Assembly: GCA_028687335.1 (NCBI GenBank)
Contig: JAQUAI010000012.1
Coordinates: 17,371-81,370, forward strand
DNA: 64,000 nucleotides
Reading direction: 5' to 3'
From: Gallionella sp.
Lineage (GTDB): Bacteria; Pseudomonadota; Gammaproteobacteria; Burkholderiales; Gallionellaceae
Position numbers and translations under genes: made by a program. Under the pieces are notes generated by a model. That model was not told where the DNA came from, did not search any database, and was given only the letters and a program-made list of their open reading frames with translations. Below, piece after piece: positions 28,701 to 44,459 of this stretch; position 1 is the first letter of the stretch; every line of letters starts with the position of its first letter.

Positions 28701-29198
28701 TTGAGTCTCAATCTGCAAGAAAAGCAAGCGGTTGTTGCTGAAGTTAGCGCACAAGTGGCGCAAGCTCAAACTATCGTTGTGGCGGAATACCGTGGCATTG
28801 CGGTGAGCGATATCACTAAATTGCGTGCCAATGCGCGTCAGTCTGGTGTGTATTTCCATGTGTTGAAAAACACGTTGGCGCGCCGTGCTGTGCAAGGTAC
28901 TGCTTTCGAAAGTTTGGCTGAAAAAATGGTTGGCCCGCTGGTGTATAGCATCAGTGCGGACGCTGTTGCTGCGGCCAAGGTAGTGCATGAGTTTGCCAAA
29001 ACCAACGACAAGCTAGTTGTTAAAGCGGGTTCTTACAACGGTAAGTTACTGGATGCAGCGGCGGTTTCCGCGCTGGCTTCCGTGCCGTCTAAAGAAGTTC
29101 TGCTGGCACAGCTGTGCGGCCTGTTGCAATCGCCAGTTTCTGGTTTGGCCCGTGTACTGGTTGCTGTCGCCGAGAAAAAAGAGCCGGCAGCTGCTTAA
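28701..29198 (+). CDS. rplJ: 50S ribosomal protein L10
   Basis: 165 residues starting at a TTG codon with AAGGAG seven bases ahead; [14 protein letters not shown] matches the family N-terminus. L10 anchors the L7/L12 dimers on the ribosome and is the autoregulator of this operon. The rare start codon may add to the leader-based translational control. Confidence 0.98.
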   Translation: MSLNLQEKQAVVAEVSAQVAQAQTIVVAEYRGIAVSDITKLRANARQSGVYFHVLKNTLARRAVQGTAFESLAEKMVGPLVYSISADAVAAAKVVHEFAKTNDKLVVKAGSYNGKLLDAAAVSALASVPSKEVLLAQLCGLLQSPVSGLARVLVAVAEKKEPAAA

Positions 29199-29229
29199 TC
29201 TGATCAATTATTAAGATAGGAAAAATAAA

Positions 29230-29607
29230 ATGGCATTTGATAAAGACGCATTTTTGACCGCATTGGATGGTATGTCCGTGTTGGAGTTGAACGAGCTGGT
29301 CAAGGCAATTGAAGAGAAGTTCGGTGTATCTGCTGCTGCGATGGCTGCTCCTGCTGCTGGTGGCGCTGCTGCTGGTGGCGCTGCTGCTGCTGAGCAAACT
29401 GAGTTCACCGTAATCCTGAAGGCTGCTGGCGACCAAAAGGTTAACGTGATTAAGGTAGTTCGTACCATCACTGGTCTGGGCTTGAAAGAAGCTAAAGATC
29501 TGGTTGACGGCGCACCGAAGCCGGTTAAAGAAGGTGTTAGCAAGGCTGACGCTGATGCAATCGCCAAGCAGCTTATCGAAGCTGGCGCAACTGCTGAAGT
29601 TAAGTAA
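29230..29607 (+). CDS. rplL: 50S ribosomal protein L7/L12
   Basis: 125 residues: N-terminal dimerisation helices, an Ala/Gly hinge ([17 protein letters not shown]) encoded by a repetitive GCTGCT-rich stretch, and the C-terminal factor-binding domain ([20 protein letters not shown]). It recruits elongation factors. It is followed by an attenuator before rpoB. Confidence 0.99.
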   Translation: MAFDKDAFLTALDGMSVLELNELVKAIEEKFGVSAAAMAAPAAGGAAAGGAAAAEQTEFTVILKAAGDQKVNVIKVVRTITGLGLKEAKDLVDGAPKPVKEGVSKADADAIAKQLIEAGATAEVK

Positions 29608-29623
29608 GTCTGTTTGTTGCAAG

Positions 29624-29652
29624 AAGGCTGACGGTTCGCCGTCAGCCTTTTG
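29624..29652 (+). terminator. Attenuator hairpin between rplL and rpoB
   Basis: Perfect stem AAGGCTGACGG/CCGTCAGCCTT with a TTCG tetraloop (29635-29638) and a short TTTT tail ending in G. Such partial terminators lower rpoBC transcription relative to rplJL in other bacteria. Confidence 0.88.
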
Positions 29653-29730
29653 CCGCTTTAAGAAGTCGGCGGTCAGCAAGTCCTGTCCTGCTTTTTGACC
29701 CCTGTCTTTTTCCTCGATCGTGGAGATTAT

Positions 29731-32700
29731 ATGAGCTATTCGTTTACCGAAAAAAAGCGCATTCGTAAGAGTTTTGCGAAACGTGTCGGCGCATTGCCGG
29801 TGCCGTTTTTGTTATCTACTCAGCTCGAATCTTTTGCTGCTTTTCTGCAAGCTTACACCCAGCCGGAACAGCGCAAAAATGAAGGTCTGCAAGCCGCTTT
29901 CAACGGTATATTTCCGATTGAAAGTCACTCCAAGAATGCACGACTGGATTTCGTTAGTTATGCCTTGGGCTTGCCTCCATTTGATGTTAAAGAGTGTCAG
30001 CAGCGTGGCTTGACCTTCGCGTCGCCATTACGTGCACGCGTACGTTTAACCATCATGGATAAAGAAGCCTCGAAGCCAACGGTTAAAGAGGTAAAAGAGC
30101 AGGAAGTCTACATGGGTGAAATCCCATTGATGACCACAACGGGTTCTTTTGTTATTAACGGCACTGAGCGCGTTATCGTTTCTCAGTTGCACCGTTCGCC
30201 TGGCGTATTCTTTGAACACGATCGCGGCAAAACTCATAGCTCGGGCAAGTTACTGTTTTCTGCGCGAGTGATTCCTTACCGCGGTTCGTGGTTGGACTTC
30301 GAGTTTGACGCGAAGGATTATGTTTACTTCCGTATCGACCGTCGCCGCAAATTGCCAGTAACAATTCTGTTGCGCTCTTTGGGTTATGGCAACGAAGATA
30401 TTCTCAAAATGTTCTTTGAGTTTGATACGTTCCATTTCAGCAAAAAGGGCATTCAGTTCGAGGTTGTCCCAGAACGCTTGCGTGGCGATGTCGCACGCTT
30501 TGACATTATGGGCAAGGGTGACAAAGTCATCGTTGCCAAAGACAAACGCATTACGGTGCGCCATATCCGCGAGATGCAAGAGGCGGGTATCGATAAACTG
30601 GCTGTGGGCGAAGATTTCCTGATTGGTCGCGTTATTGCTAATAACATCGTGGATAAAGACAGTGGCGAAATTATTGCCAATGCCAATGATGAAATTACCG
30701 AAGCCTTGCTGCGCAAGCTGGAAGTATCCGGTGTGAGCAAAGTGCAAACTCTGTATACCAACGATCTGGATCACGGCGCATTTATTTCGCAGACACTGCG
30801 TATCGATGAGACTGTTGATCAATGGACAGCGCGCGTTGCGATCTACCGCATGATGCGCCCCGGCGAACCACCAACCGAAGATGCGGTGGAAGGTTTGTTC
30901 AATGGCTTGTTCTTTAGTGAGGAGCGCTACGACCTGTCTTCAGTGGGGCGTATGAAGTTCAATCGCCGCGTTGGGCGTGAGGAGCTGACTGGCGCACTGA
31001 CACTGTCTAATGATGACATCGTTGCTGTGGTAAAGATTCTGGTTGAACTGCGCAATGGTCGCGGTGAGATCGACGATATCGACCACTTGGGCAATCGTCG
31101 CGTGCGTGCAGTGGGTGAATTGGCTGAGAATCAGTTCCGTGCAGGTTTGGCACGTGTGGAACGTGCCGTCAAGGAGCGTTTGGGGCAGGCTGAAACTGAT
31201 AACCTGATGCCGCATGATCTTATCAATGCGAAGCCAATTTCGGCAGCGGTGAAGGAATTCTTTGGCTCCAGCCAGTTATCGCAGTTTATGGATCAAACCA
31301 ATCCTTTGTCGGAAGTGACGCACAAGCGTCGTATCTCCGCACTGGGCCCAGGCGGTTTGACGCGCGAACGCGCAGGCTTCGAGGTGCGCGACGTGCATCC
31401 GACGCACTACGGTCGCGTTTGCCCTATCGAGACACCGGAAGGTCCGAACATTGGTTTGATTAACTCATTGGCGCTGTACGCGCGTACCAATTCGTATGGT
31501 TTCATCGAGACACCATATCGCAAGGTCGCCAAGGGTAAAGTGCAAGATCAGATCGACTATCTGTCCGCCATTGAAGAAGGCAAATTCACCATCGCTCAGG
31601 CGAATGCGGAATTGGACAAAAAAGGGCATTTCACCAACGACATCGTCTCTGCGCGTCAGCACAACGAATTCGTGTTGGCTGAGCCGGATAAGTTGGAATA
31701 CATGGACGTGTCACCATCACAAGTGGTTTCCGTTGCAGCTTCGCTGATTCCATTCTTGGAACACGATGACGCGAACCGCGCGTTGATGGGTGCAAACATG
31801 CAGCGTCAGGCTGTTCCTTGCTTGCGTGCTGAGAAGCCGTTGGTGGGTACGGGCTTGGAGCGTACCGTGGCAGTTGACTCCGGTACTGCGGTTCAGGCGT
31901 GGCGCGGTGGCCGTATCGATTATGTCGATGCCGGTCGTATCGTGGTGCGTGTGAACGATGATGAAACAACGCCAGGTGAAGCAGGTGTGGATATCTACAA
32001 CCTGATCAAGTACACCCGTTCCAATCAGAACACCAATATTAACCAGCGTCCTTTGGTTAAAGTCGGCGACATCATCGCGCGTGGTGATGTGGTTGCTGAC
32101 GGCGCATCGACCGACATGGGTGAATTGGCATTAGGTCAAAACATGCTGGTCGCCTTTATGCCGTGGAATGGTTACAACTTCGAAGACTCGATCTTGATTT
32201 CGGAGCGCGTGGTTATGGAAGATCGCTTCACTTCGATTCATATCGAAGAGTTGACAGTCGCGGCACGCGATACCAAGCTGGGTGCGGAAGAAATTACCCG
32301 TGATATTCCAAACTTGGCCGAAGCGCAGTTAGCGCGTTTGGACGAGTCCGGTATTGTGCATATTGGCGCTGAAGTTGGCCCAGGCGACGTGTTGGTCGGT
32401 AAAGTAACTCCAAAGGGTGAAACACAGCTAACACCTGAAGAAAAGCTGCTGCGCGCAATTTTTGGTGAGAAAGCCTCTGACGTTAAGGACACTTCCCTGC
32501 GTGTTGATGCTGGCACTTCGGGTACGGTGATTGATGTGCAAGTGTTTACTCGCGAAGGCTTGCAGCGCGACAAGCGTGCACAGCAGATCATTGATGATGA
32601 GTTGGCTCGCTACAAGAAAGACTTGGCTGACCAGATGCGGATTGTTGAGGGGGACTTGTTTGCACGTTTGGAAAAATTGTTGCACAACAAGGTCGCCAAT

Positions 32701-33807
32701 GGCGGCCCGAACAAACTGGTTAAAGGCACCAAGCTGAACAAGGAATACTTGCATAGCATTGAGCATCATAAGTGGTTCGACATTCGTGTGGCTGATGATG
32801 AAGTGGCTGCGCAAATGGAGCAGGTCAAAGAAGGCTTGGCTCAGAAACGTGTTGAGTTTGATGCTGCGTTTGAGTTGAAAAAGAAAAAACTGACACAGGG
32901 CGATGAGTTGCAAGCTGGCGTGCAAAAGATGGTCAAGGTGTACGTGGCCGTTAAACGTCGCTTGCAGCCTGGTGACAAGATGGCTGGTCGTCACGGCAAC
33001 AAGGGTGTGGTTTCTCGCATCGTGCCGGTGGAAGATATGCCGTACATGGCAGACGGTACGCCTGCGGATATCGTGTTGAACCCGTTGGGTGTTCCATCGC
33101 GTATGAATATCGGTCAGATTCTGGAAACGCACTTGGGTTGGGCTGCTAAGGGCTTGGGCAAGAAGATCGACGAGATGCTGCAAGCCAATGAAAAAGTGAC
33201 TGAGCTGCGTAAATTCCTGAATAAGATTTACAACCATCACAATGGTCAAACTGTTGATTTCGAGACATTTAACGATGAAGAAATCGTTGAGCTGTGTCGC
33301 AACCTGAGAAAGGGGGTGCCGTTTGCGACGCCAGTATTCGACGGAGCGAGCGAAGAAGAAATCAAATACATGCTGGAGTTGGCTGAACTGCCGCTGTCCG
33401 GACAGACCACATTGTACGATGGACGTACCGGCGAGGCGTTTGATCGCAAGGTAACCGTTGGTTACAAGCATGTACTGAAATTGCACCATTTGGTTGATGA
33501 CAAGATGCACGCGCGTTCAACTGGACCTTATAGCCTTGTTACACAGCAACCGTTGGGTGGTAAAGCTCAATTCGGTGGTCAGCGTTTCGGTGAGATGGAA
33601 GTCTGGGCGCTGGAAGCGTACGGCGCTGCTTACACCTTGCAAGAAATGCTTACCGTCAAGTCGGACGATGTGGCAGGACGAACCAAGGTATACGAAAGCA
33701 TCGTTAAGGGCGAACACAAGATCGATGCGGGTATGCCGGAATCGTTCAACGTGGTCATCAAGGAAATCCGTTCCTTGGGGATCGACATGGATCTGGAACG
33801 TCACTAA
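29731..33807 (+). CDS. rpoB: RNA polymerase beta subunit
   Basis: 1358 residues from the ATG at 29731 ([15 protein letters not shown], with GGAG upstream); the longer frame beginning at 29695 is rejected. The rifampicin region is wild-type-like ([31 protein letters not shown], written here in parts: [10 protein letters not shown] then [11 protein letters not shown]). The catalytic [14 protein letters not shown] segment and the C-terminal clamp with [20 protein letters not shown] are intact. Core transcription enzyme. Confidence 0.99.
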   Translation: MSYSFTEKKRIRKSFAKRVGALPVPFLLSTQLESFAAFLQAYTQPEQRKNEGLQAAFNGIFPIESHSKNARLDFVSYALGLPPFDVKECQQRGLTFASPLRARVRLTIMDKEASKPTVKEVKEQEVYMGEIPLMTTTGSFVINGTERVIVSQLHRSPGVFFEHDRGKTHSSGKLLFSARVIPYRGSWLDFEFDAKDYVYFRIDRRRKLPVTILLRSLGYGNEDILKMFFEFDTFHFSKKGIQFEVVPERLRGDVARFDIMGKGDKVIVAKDKRITVRHIREMQEAGIDKLAVGEDFLIGRVIANNIVDKDSGEIIANANDEITEALLRKLEVSGVSKVQTLYTNDLDHGAFISQTLRIDETVDQWTARVAIYRMMRPGEPPTEDAVEGLFNGLFFSEERYDLSSVGRMKFNRRVGREELTGALTLSNDDIVAVVKILVELRNGRGEIDDIDHLGNRRVRAVGELAENQFRAGLARVERAVKERLGQAETDNLMPHDLINAKPISAAVKEFFGSSQLSQFMDQTNPLSEVTHKRRISALGPGGLTRERAGFEVRDVHPTHYGRVCPIETPEGPNIGLINSLALYARTNSYGFIETPYRKVAKGKVQDQIDYLSAIEEGKFTIAQANAELDKKGHFTNDIVSARQHNEFVLAEPDKLEYMDVSPSQVVSVAASLIPFLEHDDANRALMGANMQRQAVPCLRAEKPLVGTGLERTVAVDSGTAVQAWRGGRIDYVDAGRIVVRVNDDETTPGEAGVDIYNLIKYTRSNQNTNINQRPLVKVGDIIARGDVVADGASTDMGELALGQNMLVAFMPWNGYNFEDSILISERVVMEDRFTSIHIEELTVAARDTKLGAEEITRDIPNLAEAQLARLDESGIVHIGAEVGPGDVLVGKVTPKGETQLTPEEKLLRAIFGEKASDVKDTSLRVDAGTSGTVIDVQVFTREGLQRDKRAQQIIDDELARYKKDLADQMRIVEGDLFARLEKLLHNKVANGGPNKLVKGTKLNKEYLHSIEHHKWFDIRVADDEVAAQMEQVKEGLAQKRVEFDAAFELKKKKLTQGDELQAGVQKMVKVYVAVKRRLQPGDKMAGRHGNKGVVSRIVPVEDMPYMADGTPADIVLNPLGVPSRMNIGQILETHLGWAAKGLGKKIDEMLQANEKVTELRKFLNKIYNHHNGQTVDFETFNDEEIVELCRNLRKGVPFATPVFDGASEEEIKYMLELAELPLSGQTTLYDGRTGEAFDRKVTVGYKHVLKLHHLVDDKMHARSTGPYSLVTQQPLGGKAQFGGQRFGEMEVWALEAYGAAYTLQEMLTVKSDDVAGRTKVYESIVKGEHKIDAGMPESFNVVIKEIRSLGIDMDLERH

Positions 33808-33840
33808 TCGCTACTGGCACAAGACGAATAGGAGCTGCGC

Positions 33841-36800
33841 ATGAAAACATTGCTAGATTTGTTCAAGCAAGTTACACAAAAAGAAGAGTTCGACATCATC
33901 AAGATCGGACTCGCATCACCGGAAAAAATCCGCTCATGGTCGTATGGCGAAGTTAAAAAGCCGGAGACCATCAACTATCGTACTTTCAAACCGGAACGTG
34001 ATGGTTTGTTTTGCGCCAAGATTTTCGGACCTGTTAAGGACTACGAATGCTTGTGCGGCAAGTACAAGCGGCTTAAGCATCGCGGGGTGATCTGCGAGAA
34101 GTGCGGCGTTGAAGTTACGCTGTCCAAGGTGCGTCGCGAACGCATGGGTCACATTGAGTTGGCATCGCCAGTTGCTCATATTTGGTTTTTGAAATCACTG
34201 CCATCTCGCCTCGGTATGGTGCTGGACATGACACTGCGTGATATTGAGCGTGTGTTGTATTTTGAAGCCTATGTGGTGACAGAGCCGGGTATGACCCCGC
34301 TGAATCGCGCCCAACTTTTGTCGGAAGAAGACTATCTGGCGAAGACGGAAGAATATGGCGACGAATTTACCGCGCTGATGGGTGCCGAAGGTATTCGCGC
34401 TTTGCTGGCAAACTTGGATGTGACTAGCGAGATCGAAACGATTCGTTCCGAACTGGCAACAACGGGTTCCGAAACCAAGATCAAGAAGTATTCCAAGCGG
34501 CTGAAAGTGCTGGAAGCCTTCAATGCGTCCGGTATCAAGCCACAATGGATGGTGATGGAAGTGCTGCCGGTGTTGCCACCGGAGCTGCGTCCTTTGGTAC
34601 CGTTGGATGGTGGCCGTTTCGCTACGTCCGACCTGAACGACCTGTATCGCCGCGTCATCAATCGTAACAACCGTCTGCGTCGTTTGCTGGAGCTGAAGGC
34701 ACCGGAAATCATCGTGCGCAATGAAAAGCGTATGTTGCAGGAAGCAGTGGACTCGCTGCTAGACAACGGTCGTCGCGGTAAAGCGATGACGGGTGCCAAC
34801 AAGCGTCAGTTGAAATCGCTGGCTGACATGATTAAGGGCAAGAGCGGTCGTTTCCGTCAAAACTTGCTGGGTAAGCGCGTCGACTATTCTGGCCGCTCCG
34901 TCATCGTGGTGGGCCCACAACTCAGGTTGCATCAGTGCGGCTTGCCGAAGAAGATGGCGCTGGAGTTGTTCAAACCCTTTATCTTCAGTCGTCTGGAGGC
35001 AATGGGACTGGCAACCACGATCAAGGCTTCTAAGCGTATGGTTGAGGCGGAAGAACCGGTGGTGTGGGATATTCTTGAAGAAGTCATTCGCGAGCATCCG
35101 ATTCTGCTGAACCGTGCCCCGACTTTGCACCGTCTGGGTATTCAAGCATTTGAGCCTATCCTGATCGAAGGTAAGGCGATTCAGTTGCACCCGTTGGTCT
35201 GTTCCGCATTTAACGCCGACTTCGACGGTGACCAAATGGCCGTTCACGTTCCGCTGTCGCTGGAAGCGCAGATGGAAGCGCGTACTCTGATGCTGGCTTC
35301 GAACAACGTGTTGTCGCCTGCTAACGGTGAGCCAATCATTGTTCCGTCGCAGGACATCGTGTTGGGCCTGTACTACATGACACGCGAGAAGGTTGCTGCA
35401 TTAGGCGAAGGTTCGCTATTTGCGAATATCGCCGAAGTGTCGCGCGCCTATGAGTCGCGTGAAGTTGAGTTGCAAGCCAAGGTGACGGTACGTCTGAAAG
35501 AAGTTCATACCGACGAAGCTGGGCAAGCGGTGGAAAAGCTGGTGCGTCACGAGACTACGGTTGGTCGTGCTTTGCTCTCCGAGGTACTACCGGCAGGATT
35601 GCCGTTCGCCTTAATTAATAAAGCGTTAAAGAAGAAAGAAATCTCGCGTTTGATCAACGCCAGCTTCCGTCAGTGCGGTCTGCGTGATACGGTCATCATG
35701 GCCGATAAACTGATGTACACCGGCTTTACGTATGCGACTCGTGCTGGTATTTCGATTTGCGTGGATGACATGCTCATGCCTCCGCAGAAAAATGAGCTGA
35801 TCGGTGCGGCAGAAAAAGAAGTGCACGAGATTCACACCCAGTACACATCGGGTTTGGTAACCGATGGCGAGCGTTACAACAAGGTGGTGGATATCTGGGG
35901 TCGTACTGGTGATGTTGTGGCCAAGGCCATGATGGAACAGCTTGGTAGTGAGCCAGTGATTGAACGACTGACCGGCAAGCCACGTATGGATAATGGCAAA
36001 GTGGTGATGCAGGAGTCGTTCAATTCTATTTACATGATGGCCGACTCCGGCGCGCGTGGTTCTGCTGCGCAGATTCGTCAATTGGCTGGTATGCGCGGAT
36101 TGATGGCGAAACCTGACGGCTCCATCATTGAAACACCGATTACGGCGAACTTCCGTGAAGGTCTGAACATGTTGCAGTACTTCATCTCAACTCACGGTGC
36201 TCGTAAAGGCTTGGCGGATACGGCGTTGAAGACAGCGAACTCTGGTTACCTGACACGTCGTTTGGTTGATGTAACGCAAGACTTGGTGGTGATTGAGGAT
36301 GATTGCGGTACCGACAAGGGTACCGCGATGAAGGCGATTGTCGAGGGTGGTGAGGTCATTGAGGCATTGCGCGAACGTATTCTGGGTCGCGTGGTGAGCG
36401 CTGATGTGGTCAGTCCTGAAACGGCTGAAACTGTTTATGAAGCTGGCGTATTGTTGGATGAAAGCGCTGTTGAACGTATTGAAGCCTTGGGTATCGATGA
36501 GGTTCGCGTGCGTACGCCGTTGAATTGTGAAACCCGCTTTGGTTTGTGTGCCAAGTGTTATGGTCGCGATTTGGGTCGTGGTGGTTTGGTCAACGTGGGC
36601 GAGGCGGTTGGCGTGATTGCGGCGCAGTCTATCGGTGAGCCGGGTACCCAGCTGACGATGCGTACCTTCCACATCGGCGGTGCGGCATCGCGTACTGTTG
36701 TAGCAAGCCAAGTAGAGAGCAAGTCTAACGGTGTGTTGAAGTACAGCCCGAATATGCGTGTTGTGACAACCGTGCGCGGAGAGGTCATCGTGGTAGCGCG

Positions 36801-38070
36801 TAGTGCTGAGGTATTGATTACTGATGATCACGGCCGTGAACGCGAACGCCACAAAGTGCCTTACGGTGCCAATCTGTCGATCAAGCAAGGCGAGTCGGTA
36901 CGCGCAGGCGTGGTATTGGCGACATGGGATCCGCATACACGTCCAATCATTACCGAGTACGCTGGTGTGATCCGCTTCCAAAACGTCGAGGAAGGCTCCA
37001 CAGTTGCCAAGCAGATCGATGAAGTGACAGGTCTGTCTACGCTGGTAGTTATCGATCCGAAGCGTAGTACAGCGCAAACCAAGGGCGTTCGCCCGATGGT
37101 GAGATTGCTGGATGAGGCTGGTAAAGAAGTTAAATTGGCAGGTACCGAGACTCCAGTTAGCGTCACTTTCCAAACCGGTTGCATTATTACTGTTGAAGAC
37201 GGTCAGCTGGTTGGTGTGGGTGATGTGCTGGCACGTATCCCACAGGAAAGCTCTAAGACACGCGATATCACCGGCGGTCTGCCGCGTGTTGCTGAGTTGT
37301 TTGAAGCGCGCGTACCTAAAGATGCCGGTATGTTGGCTGAAGTGACAGGTACTGTTTCGTTCGGTAAAGATACCAAGGGTAAGCAGCGTTTGGTGATTAC
37401 CGATGTGGAAGGTATCGCAAACGAATTCCTGATTTCCAAGGAAAAGCACGTACTCGCTCACGATGGTCAGGTTGTGAACCGTGGCGAAATGATCGTTGAT
37501 GGCCCAGCAGACCCGCACGATATTCTGCGTTTGCAAGGTGTGGACGAGCTTGCTCGCTACATTACCGACGAAGTGCAGGACGTTTATCGTTTGCAGGGCG
37601 TTAAGATCAGCGACAAGCACATCGAAGTTATCGTGCGTCAGATGTTGCGTCGTGTGCAGATCACGGATCCGGGTGATAGCAACTTCATCACAGGCGAGCA
37701 AGTTGAGCGCGCTGATGTGTTGCAGGAAAACGAACGTGTGGTTGCCGAAGGTAAGAATCCGGCAGGTTACGAATATATGTTGCTGGGTATTACCAAAGCA
37801 TCCCTATCGACCGACTCGTTCATCTCCGCAGCTTCCTTCCAGGAAACTACGCGCGTGTTGACCGAAGCGGCAATCATGGGTAAGAAAGACGAACTGCGCG
37901 GACTGAAGGAAAACGTCATCGTTGGTCGTTTGATACCGGCAGGTACAGGCTTGGCGTATCACACGGCACGCCGTAAACAAAAGCTCGGTTTGGATATTGC
38001 AGAGAGTCGAGTGTTGCAAGATGCGGATGTGTCGAGTGAATCACTTGACACCCCTGAGGTTTCTCAATAG
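33841..38070 (+). CDS. rpoC: RNA polymerase beta' subunit
   Basis: 1409 residues. The N-terminal zinc ribbon (CLCGKYKR...CEKCGVEV), the catalytic magnesium loop NADFDGDQM, the bridge-helix and trigger-loop regions ([16 protein letters not shown]) and the second zinc site ([15 protein letters not shown]) are complete. It is 33 bases after rpoB and followed by a terminator-like hairpin. Confidence 0.99.
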   Translation: MKTLLDLFKQVTQKEEFDIIKIGLASPEKIRSWSYGEVKKPETINYRTFKPERDGLFCAKIFGPVKDYECLCGKYKRLKHRGVICEKCGVEVTLSKVRRERMGHIELASPVAHIWFLKSLPSRLGMVLDMTLRDIERVLYFEAYVVTEPGMTPLNRAQLLSEEDYLAKTEEYGDEFTALMGAEGIRALLANLDVTSEIETIRSELATTGSETKIKKYSKRLKVLEAFNASGIKPQWMVMEVLPVLPPELRPLVPLDGGRFATSDLNDLYRRVINRNNRLRRLLELKAPEIIVRNEKRMLQEAVDSLLDNGRRGKAMTGANKRQLKSLADMIKGKSGRFRQNLLGKRVDYSGRSVIVVGPQLRLHQCGLPKKMALELFKPFIFSRLEAMGLATTIKASKRMVEAEEPVVWDILEEVIREHPILLNRAPTLHRLGIQAFEPILIEGKAIQLHPLVCSAFNADFDGDQMAVHVPLSLEAQMEARTLMLASNNVLSPANGEPIIVPSQDIVLGLYYMTREKVAALGEGSLFANIAEVSRAYESREVELQAKVTVRLKEVHTDEAGQAVEKLVRHETTVGRALLSEVLPAGLPFALINKALKKKEISRLINASFRQCGLRDTVIMADKLMYTGFTYATRAGISICVDDMLMPPQKNELIGAAEKEVHEIHTQYTSGLVTDGERYNKVVDIWGRTGDVVAKAMMEQLGSEPVIERLTGKPRMDNGKVVMQESFNSIYMMADSGARGSAAQIRQLAGMRGLMAKPDGSIIETPITANFREGLNMLQYFISTHGARKGLADTALKTANSGYLTRRLVDVTQDLVVIEDDCGTDKGTAMKAIVEGGEVIEALRERILGRVVSADVVSPETAETVYEAGVLLDESAVERIEALGIDEVRVRTPLNCETRFGLCAKCYGRDLGRGGLVNVGEAVGVIAAQSIGEPGTQLTMRTFHIGGAASRTVVASQVESKSNGVLKYSPNMRVVTTVRGEVIVVARSAEVLITDDHGRERERHKVPYGANLSIKQGESVRAGVVLATWDPHTRPIITEYAGVIRFQNVEEGSTVAKQIDEVTGLSTLVVIDPKRSTAQTKGVRPMVRLLDEAGKEVKLAGTETPVSVTFQTGCIITVEDGQLVGVGDVLARIPQESSKTRDITGGLPRVAELFEARVPKDAGMLAEVTGTVSFGKDTKGKQRLVITDVEGIANEFLISKEKHVLAHDGQVVNRGEMIVDGPADPHDILRLQGVDELARYITDEVQDVYRLQGVKISDKHIEVIVRQMLRRVQITDPGDSNFITGEQVERADVLQENERVVAEGKNPAGYEYMLLGITKASLSTDSFISAASFQETTRVLTEAAIMGKKDELRGLKENVIVGRLIPAGTGLAYHTARRKQKLGLDIAESRVLQDADVSSESLDTPEVSQ

Positions 38071-38085
38071 AATTCGCAGCCTTTT

Positions 38086-38133
38086 TGCCGTCGCAGCGGA
38101 TGTTTTCTGTTCGCTTGCGGCGGCAGTTGTTTT
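38086..38133 (+). terminator. Probable terminator after rpoC
   Basis: Long GC-rich hairpin TGCCGTCGCAGCG against CGCTTGCGGCGGCA (38086-38098 with 38112-38125, one mismatch and one bulge), followed by GTTGTTTT. The imperfect tail suggests partial termination before the str operon. Confidence 0.65.
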
Positions 38134-38185
38134 AACTATTTGATGCGCAACAGAATAAATACTTCATTTTGAGGATGTAGAAATA

Positions 38186-38563
38186 ATGCCAACCATAAAC
38201 CAGTTGATTCGCAAGCCCCGTGTCGCAATCGTAGAAAAGAGCAAGGTGCCGGCTTTGGAGGGATCTCCGCAAAAGCGTGGCGTGTGTACTCGTGTTTACA
38301 CGACAACCCCAAAGAAACCGAACTCTGCGTTGCGTAAAGTAGCGAAGGTGCGCTTGACCAACGGTTTCGAGGTAATTAGTTATATTGGCGGTGAGGGCCA
38401 TAACCTGCAGGAGCACTCGGTTGTGCTGTTGCGCGGCGGTCGTGTAAAGGACTTGCCGGGTGTTCGTTACCACATGGTTCGCGGTAGTTTGGACACTGCG
38501 GGCGTTAAAGATCGTAAGCAGTCTCGCTCCAAGTACGGCGCGAAGCGTGCCAAGAAAGCGTAA
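38186..38563 (+). CDS. rpsL: 30S ribosomal protein S12
   Basis: 125 residues. The decoding-site loops [10 protein letters not shown] and [12 protein letters not shown] are wild type, with both lysines that are changed in streptomycin-resistant mutants. First gene of the str operon (rpsL-rpsG-fusA-tuf). Confidence 0.99.
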   Translation: MPTINQLIRKPRVAIVEKSKVPALEGSPQKRGVCTRVYTTTPKKPNSALRKVAKVRLTNGFEVISYIGGEGHNLQEHSVVLLRGGRVKDLPGVRYHMVRGSLDTAGVKDRKQSRSKYGAKRAKKA

Positions 38564-38590
38564 TTTTTAGCAATTAATTTCGAGGTTGAT

Positions 38591-39061
38591 ATGCCAAGAC
38601 GTAGAGAAGTCCCCAAGCGTGAAGTTTTGCCTGATCCAAAATTCGGTAATCAGGATCTTTCCAAGTTCGTGAATGTGTTGATGACGGCGGGCAAGAAGTC
38701 GGTCGCTGAGCGTATTCTTTACGGTGCGTTGGAGCAGGTTGGTAAAAAGACCAATAAGGATGCGATCGAGGTTTTTAATCTCGCATTGAATAATGCTAAG
38801 CCTCAAGTTGAGGTGAAAAGTCGTCGTGTTGGCGGTGCTAACTATCAAGTGCCTGTTGAGGTGCGTCCTTCCCGTCGTATGGCTTTGGCAATGCGCTGGT
38901 TGCGCGAGGCTGCGCGCAAGCGTGGTGAAAAGTCTATGGGAATGCGTCTTGCTGGTGAGTTGATTGATGCGTCCGAAGGTCGTGGTGGTGCGGTTAAAAA
39001 GCGTGAAGAAGTGCATCGTATGGCTGAGGCTAATAAAGCTTTCTCGCATTTCCGTTTCTAA
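38591..39061 (+). CDS. rpsG: 30S ribosomal protein S7
   Basis: 156 residues, full length, starting [20 protein letters not shown]7 nucleates assembly of the 30S head, and in E. coli represses translation of the str mRNA. It lies 27 bases after rpsL. Confidence 0.99.
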   Translation: MPRRREVPKREVLPDPKFGNQDLSKFVNVLMTAGKKSVAERILYGALEQVGKKTNKDAIEVFNLALNNAKPQVEVKSRRVGGANYQVPVEVRPSRRMALAMRWLREAARKRGEKSMGMRLAGELIDASEGRGGAVKKREEVHRMAEANKAFSHFRF

Positions 39062-39091
39062 ATTAGATCAAGTTAGGTATAGGTATCCATC

Positions 39092-41185
<2,094 letters not shown>

Positions 41186-41208
41186 TTTTTGATTTGAAAG
41201 GCGATTAA

Positions 41209-42402
<1,194 letters not shown>

Positions 42403-42419
42403 GATACAATGCGCGCCCT

Positions 42420-42447
42420 CGCGTGGCTGCGGCCACGCGTTTTCGTT
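42420..42447 (+). terminator. Hairpin ending tuf transcripts or opening the S10 leader
   Basis: Perfect stem CGCGTGGC/GCCACGCG (42420-42427 with 42432-42439) and tail TTTTCGTT. It has the form of a Rho-independent terminator for the str operon, but starts only a few bases after the predicted S10 start site. A second small hairpin GCGGC/GCCGC follows at 42458-42470. Confidence 0.75.
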
Positions 42448-42489
42448 CTTTAAACCAGCGGCATTGCCGCGTAAATGCAAGAGAAGATT

Positions 42490-42801
42490 ATGCAAAGTCA
42501 AAAAATTCGCATTCGCCTAAAGGCGTTTGACTATCGCCTGATTGATCAATCGGCTGCGCAGATTGTTGATACAGCTAAGCGTACTGGCGCTGTGGTAAAT
42601 GGCCCTGTGCCTTTGCCTACCAAGATTGAGCGATTCGATGTGTTGCGTTCCCCGCACGTCAATAAAACTTCGCGCGATCAATTTGAGATTCGTACTCATC
42701 TGCGTTTGATGGATATCGTGGATCCTACTGATAAGACAGTGGATGCATTGATGAAGTTGGATTTGCCGGCTGGTGTGGATGTAGAAATTAAGTTGCAGTA
42801 A
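42490..42801 (+). CDS. rpsJ: 30S ribosomal protein S10
   Basis: 103 residues from the ATG at 42490 ([14 protein letters not shown]); the in-frame ATG at 42475 would add five residues not seen in the family. S10 is also the NusE antitermination partner of NusG. First gene of the S10 operon. Confidence 0.99.
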   Translation: MQSQKIRIRLKAFDYRLIDQSAAQIVDTAKRTGAVVNGPVPLPTKIERFDVLRSPHVNKTSRDQFEIRTHLRLMDIVDPTDKTVDALMKLDLPAGVDVEIKLQ

Positions 42802-42872
42802 TTGTTGTATTCGGTAGTAAATCAAGATCGGTTGGCCAATTGAAGTCAGCCCCTTAACAAAAGGAAATTAAA

Positions 42873-43517
42873 ATGAGCTTAGGACTTGTCGGTCGCAAGA
42901 TTGGCATGACCCGCGTATTTACCGATGACGGTTCGTCGTTGCCGGTAACTGTGCTGGAAGTGTCCAATAATCGTGTTACTCAGGTTAAATCCGTTGAAAC
43001 TGATGGCTATACCGCTGTGCAAGTTGCGCACGGTGTTCGTCGTCCCGGTCGTGTCACAAAGGCAGCGGCAGGGCACTACGCTAAAGCGGGTGTGGAAGCG
43101 GGGAGTGCACTTAAGGAATTTACAGTATCCCCTGAGCAGTTGGCTGGTTTGCAAGCTGGCTCAACTATTAGTGTTGAGATTTTTCAGGCGGGTCAGTTGG
43201 TTGATGTTACAGGTACCTCCAAAGGTAAGGGGTATGCTGGCACCATCAAGCGTTATAACTTCAAGTCGGGGCGTGCAACGCACGGTAACTCGAAGTCTCA
43301 TAACGTTCCCGGTTCGATTGGTATGGCGCAGGATCCTGGCCGTGTTTTCCCGGGTAAGCGCATGACTGGTCATCTTGGTGATGTGCAAAAAACCGTTCAA
43401 AATCTCGAAATCGTTCGCGTAGATGTTGCTCGCCAGCTGTTGCTGGTTAAGGGTGCTGTTCCTGGCGCGCAGGGCGGTAGCGTGATCGTTCGTCCCGCAG
43501 TGAAGGCAGGTGCGTAA
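42873..43517 (+). CDS. rplC: 50S ribosomal protein L3
   Basis: 214 residues, beginning [13 protein letters not shown] with the glycine-rich [20 protein letters not shown] loop near the peptidyl transferase centre. The stop overlaps the rplD start by one base. Confidence 0.99.
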   Translation: MSLGLVGRKIGMTRVFTDDGSSLPVTVLEVSNNRVTQVKSVETDGYTAVQVAHGVRRPGRVTKAAAGHYAKAGVEAGSALKEFTVSPEQLAGLQAGSTISVEIFQAGQLVDVTGTSKGKGYAGTIKRYNFKSGRATHGNSKSHNVPGSIGMAQDPGRVFPGKRMTGHLGDVQKTVQNLEIVRVDVARQLLLVKGAVPGAQGGSVIVRPAVKAGA

Positions 43518-44140
43518 TGGAACTTAAAGTCATTAACGACAAAGGTCAGGCAACCTCTAACCTGAATGCGTCCGATGAGTTGTTTGGTCGTGAATATAAC
43601 GAGGATCTGGTGCATCAGCTGGTGACGGCTTATATGGCTAATGCTCGTTCTGGTAACAGCAAGCAAAAAGGTCGCAGCGAAATCGCTAAATCCACTCGTA
43701 AGCCATTTGCTCAAAAAGGTACAGGTCGTGCTCGTGCGGGTATGGCATCCAGTCCTTTGTGGCGTGGTGGTGGTAAGATTTTCCCGAATACGGGCGAAGA
43801 AAACTACACGCAAAAAGTCAATCGCAAGATGTATCGCGCTGGTTTGGCCTCGATTTTGTCCAAACTTGTTAGTGAAAATCGCTTGATGGTGGTTGATAGC
43901 TTAACGGTTGATGCGCCTAAGACAAAACTGTTGGCGCAAAAAATCAAAAGTTTGGGTTTGGATGGGCGCTTGCTGATTATCACCGACTCTTTGGATGAGA
44001 ATCTCTATCTGTCTTCGCGCAATCTGCCGAATGTATTGGTGTTGGAAGCAAATCAAGCTGATCCAGTTAGTTTGGTACGTTTTCCGAATGTGATTGTTAC
44101 GCGTAATGCTGTGGCTAAAATTGAGGAGATGTTCGCATGA
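43517..44140 (+). CDS. rplD: 50S ribosomal protein L4
   Basis: 207 residues with the exit-tunnel loop ([20 protein letters not shown] and following GTGRARAG). In E. coli L4 represses the S10 operon. It overlaps rplC by one base and rplW by four. Confidence 0.99.
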   Translation: MELKVINDKGQATSNLNASDELFGREYNEDLVHQLVTAYMANARSGNSKQKGRSEIAKSTRKPFAQKGTGRARAGMASSPLWRGGGKIFPNTGEENYTQKVNRKMYRAGLASILSKLVSENRLMVVDSLTVDAPKTKLLAQKIKSLGLDGRLLIITDSLDENLYLSSRNLPNVLVLEANQADPVSLVRFPNVIVTRNAVAKIEEMFA

Positions 44141-44454
44141 GTACCCAACAATTTAGTCAAGAGCGCTTGATGAAGGTGTTGCTCGGGCCGCAAATCTCTG
44201 AAAAAGCAACTCAAGTTGCAGAGCTTAATGAGCAGGTGATTTTCCGTGTTGTGCCTGATGCAACTAAGCCTGAGATTAAGGCTGCGGTTGAGATGATGTT
44301 TAAGGTTAGCGTTGATAGCGTGCAAGTTATCAATGTCAAAGGCAAAGTTAAGCGTACCGGTCGTTTTGTTGGTCGCCGCAATAACTGGAAAAAAGCCTAT
44401 GTCTGTCTGGCTGCCGGTCAAGAAATCAATTTTGCTGCAAGTGAGCAAGGATAA
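44137..44454 (+). CDS. rplW: 50S ribosomal protein L23
   Basis: 105 residues with the typical [13 protein letters not shown] start and [19 protein letters not shown] tail. L23 is the docking site for trigger factor and SRP at the tunnel exit. It overlaps rplD by ATGA. Confidence 0.99.
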   Translation: MSTQQFSQERLMKVLLGPQISEKATQVAELNEQVIFRVVPDATKPEIKAAVEMMFKVSVDSVQVINVKGKVKRTGRFVGRRNNWKKAYVCLAAGQEINFAASEQG

Positions 44455-44459
44455 TCATC

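Noticed and set aside
29341..29396. GCTGCT-rich short tandem repeat in rplL
   Set aside because: This is the normal Ala/Gly hinge of L7/L12, not a separate repeat element.
36187..37701. 504-codon minus-strand ORF opposite rpoC
   Set aside because: Antisense shadow of a highly expressed gene; the composition is that of reversed rpoC codons.
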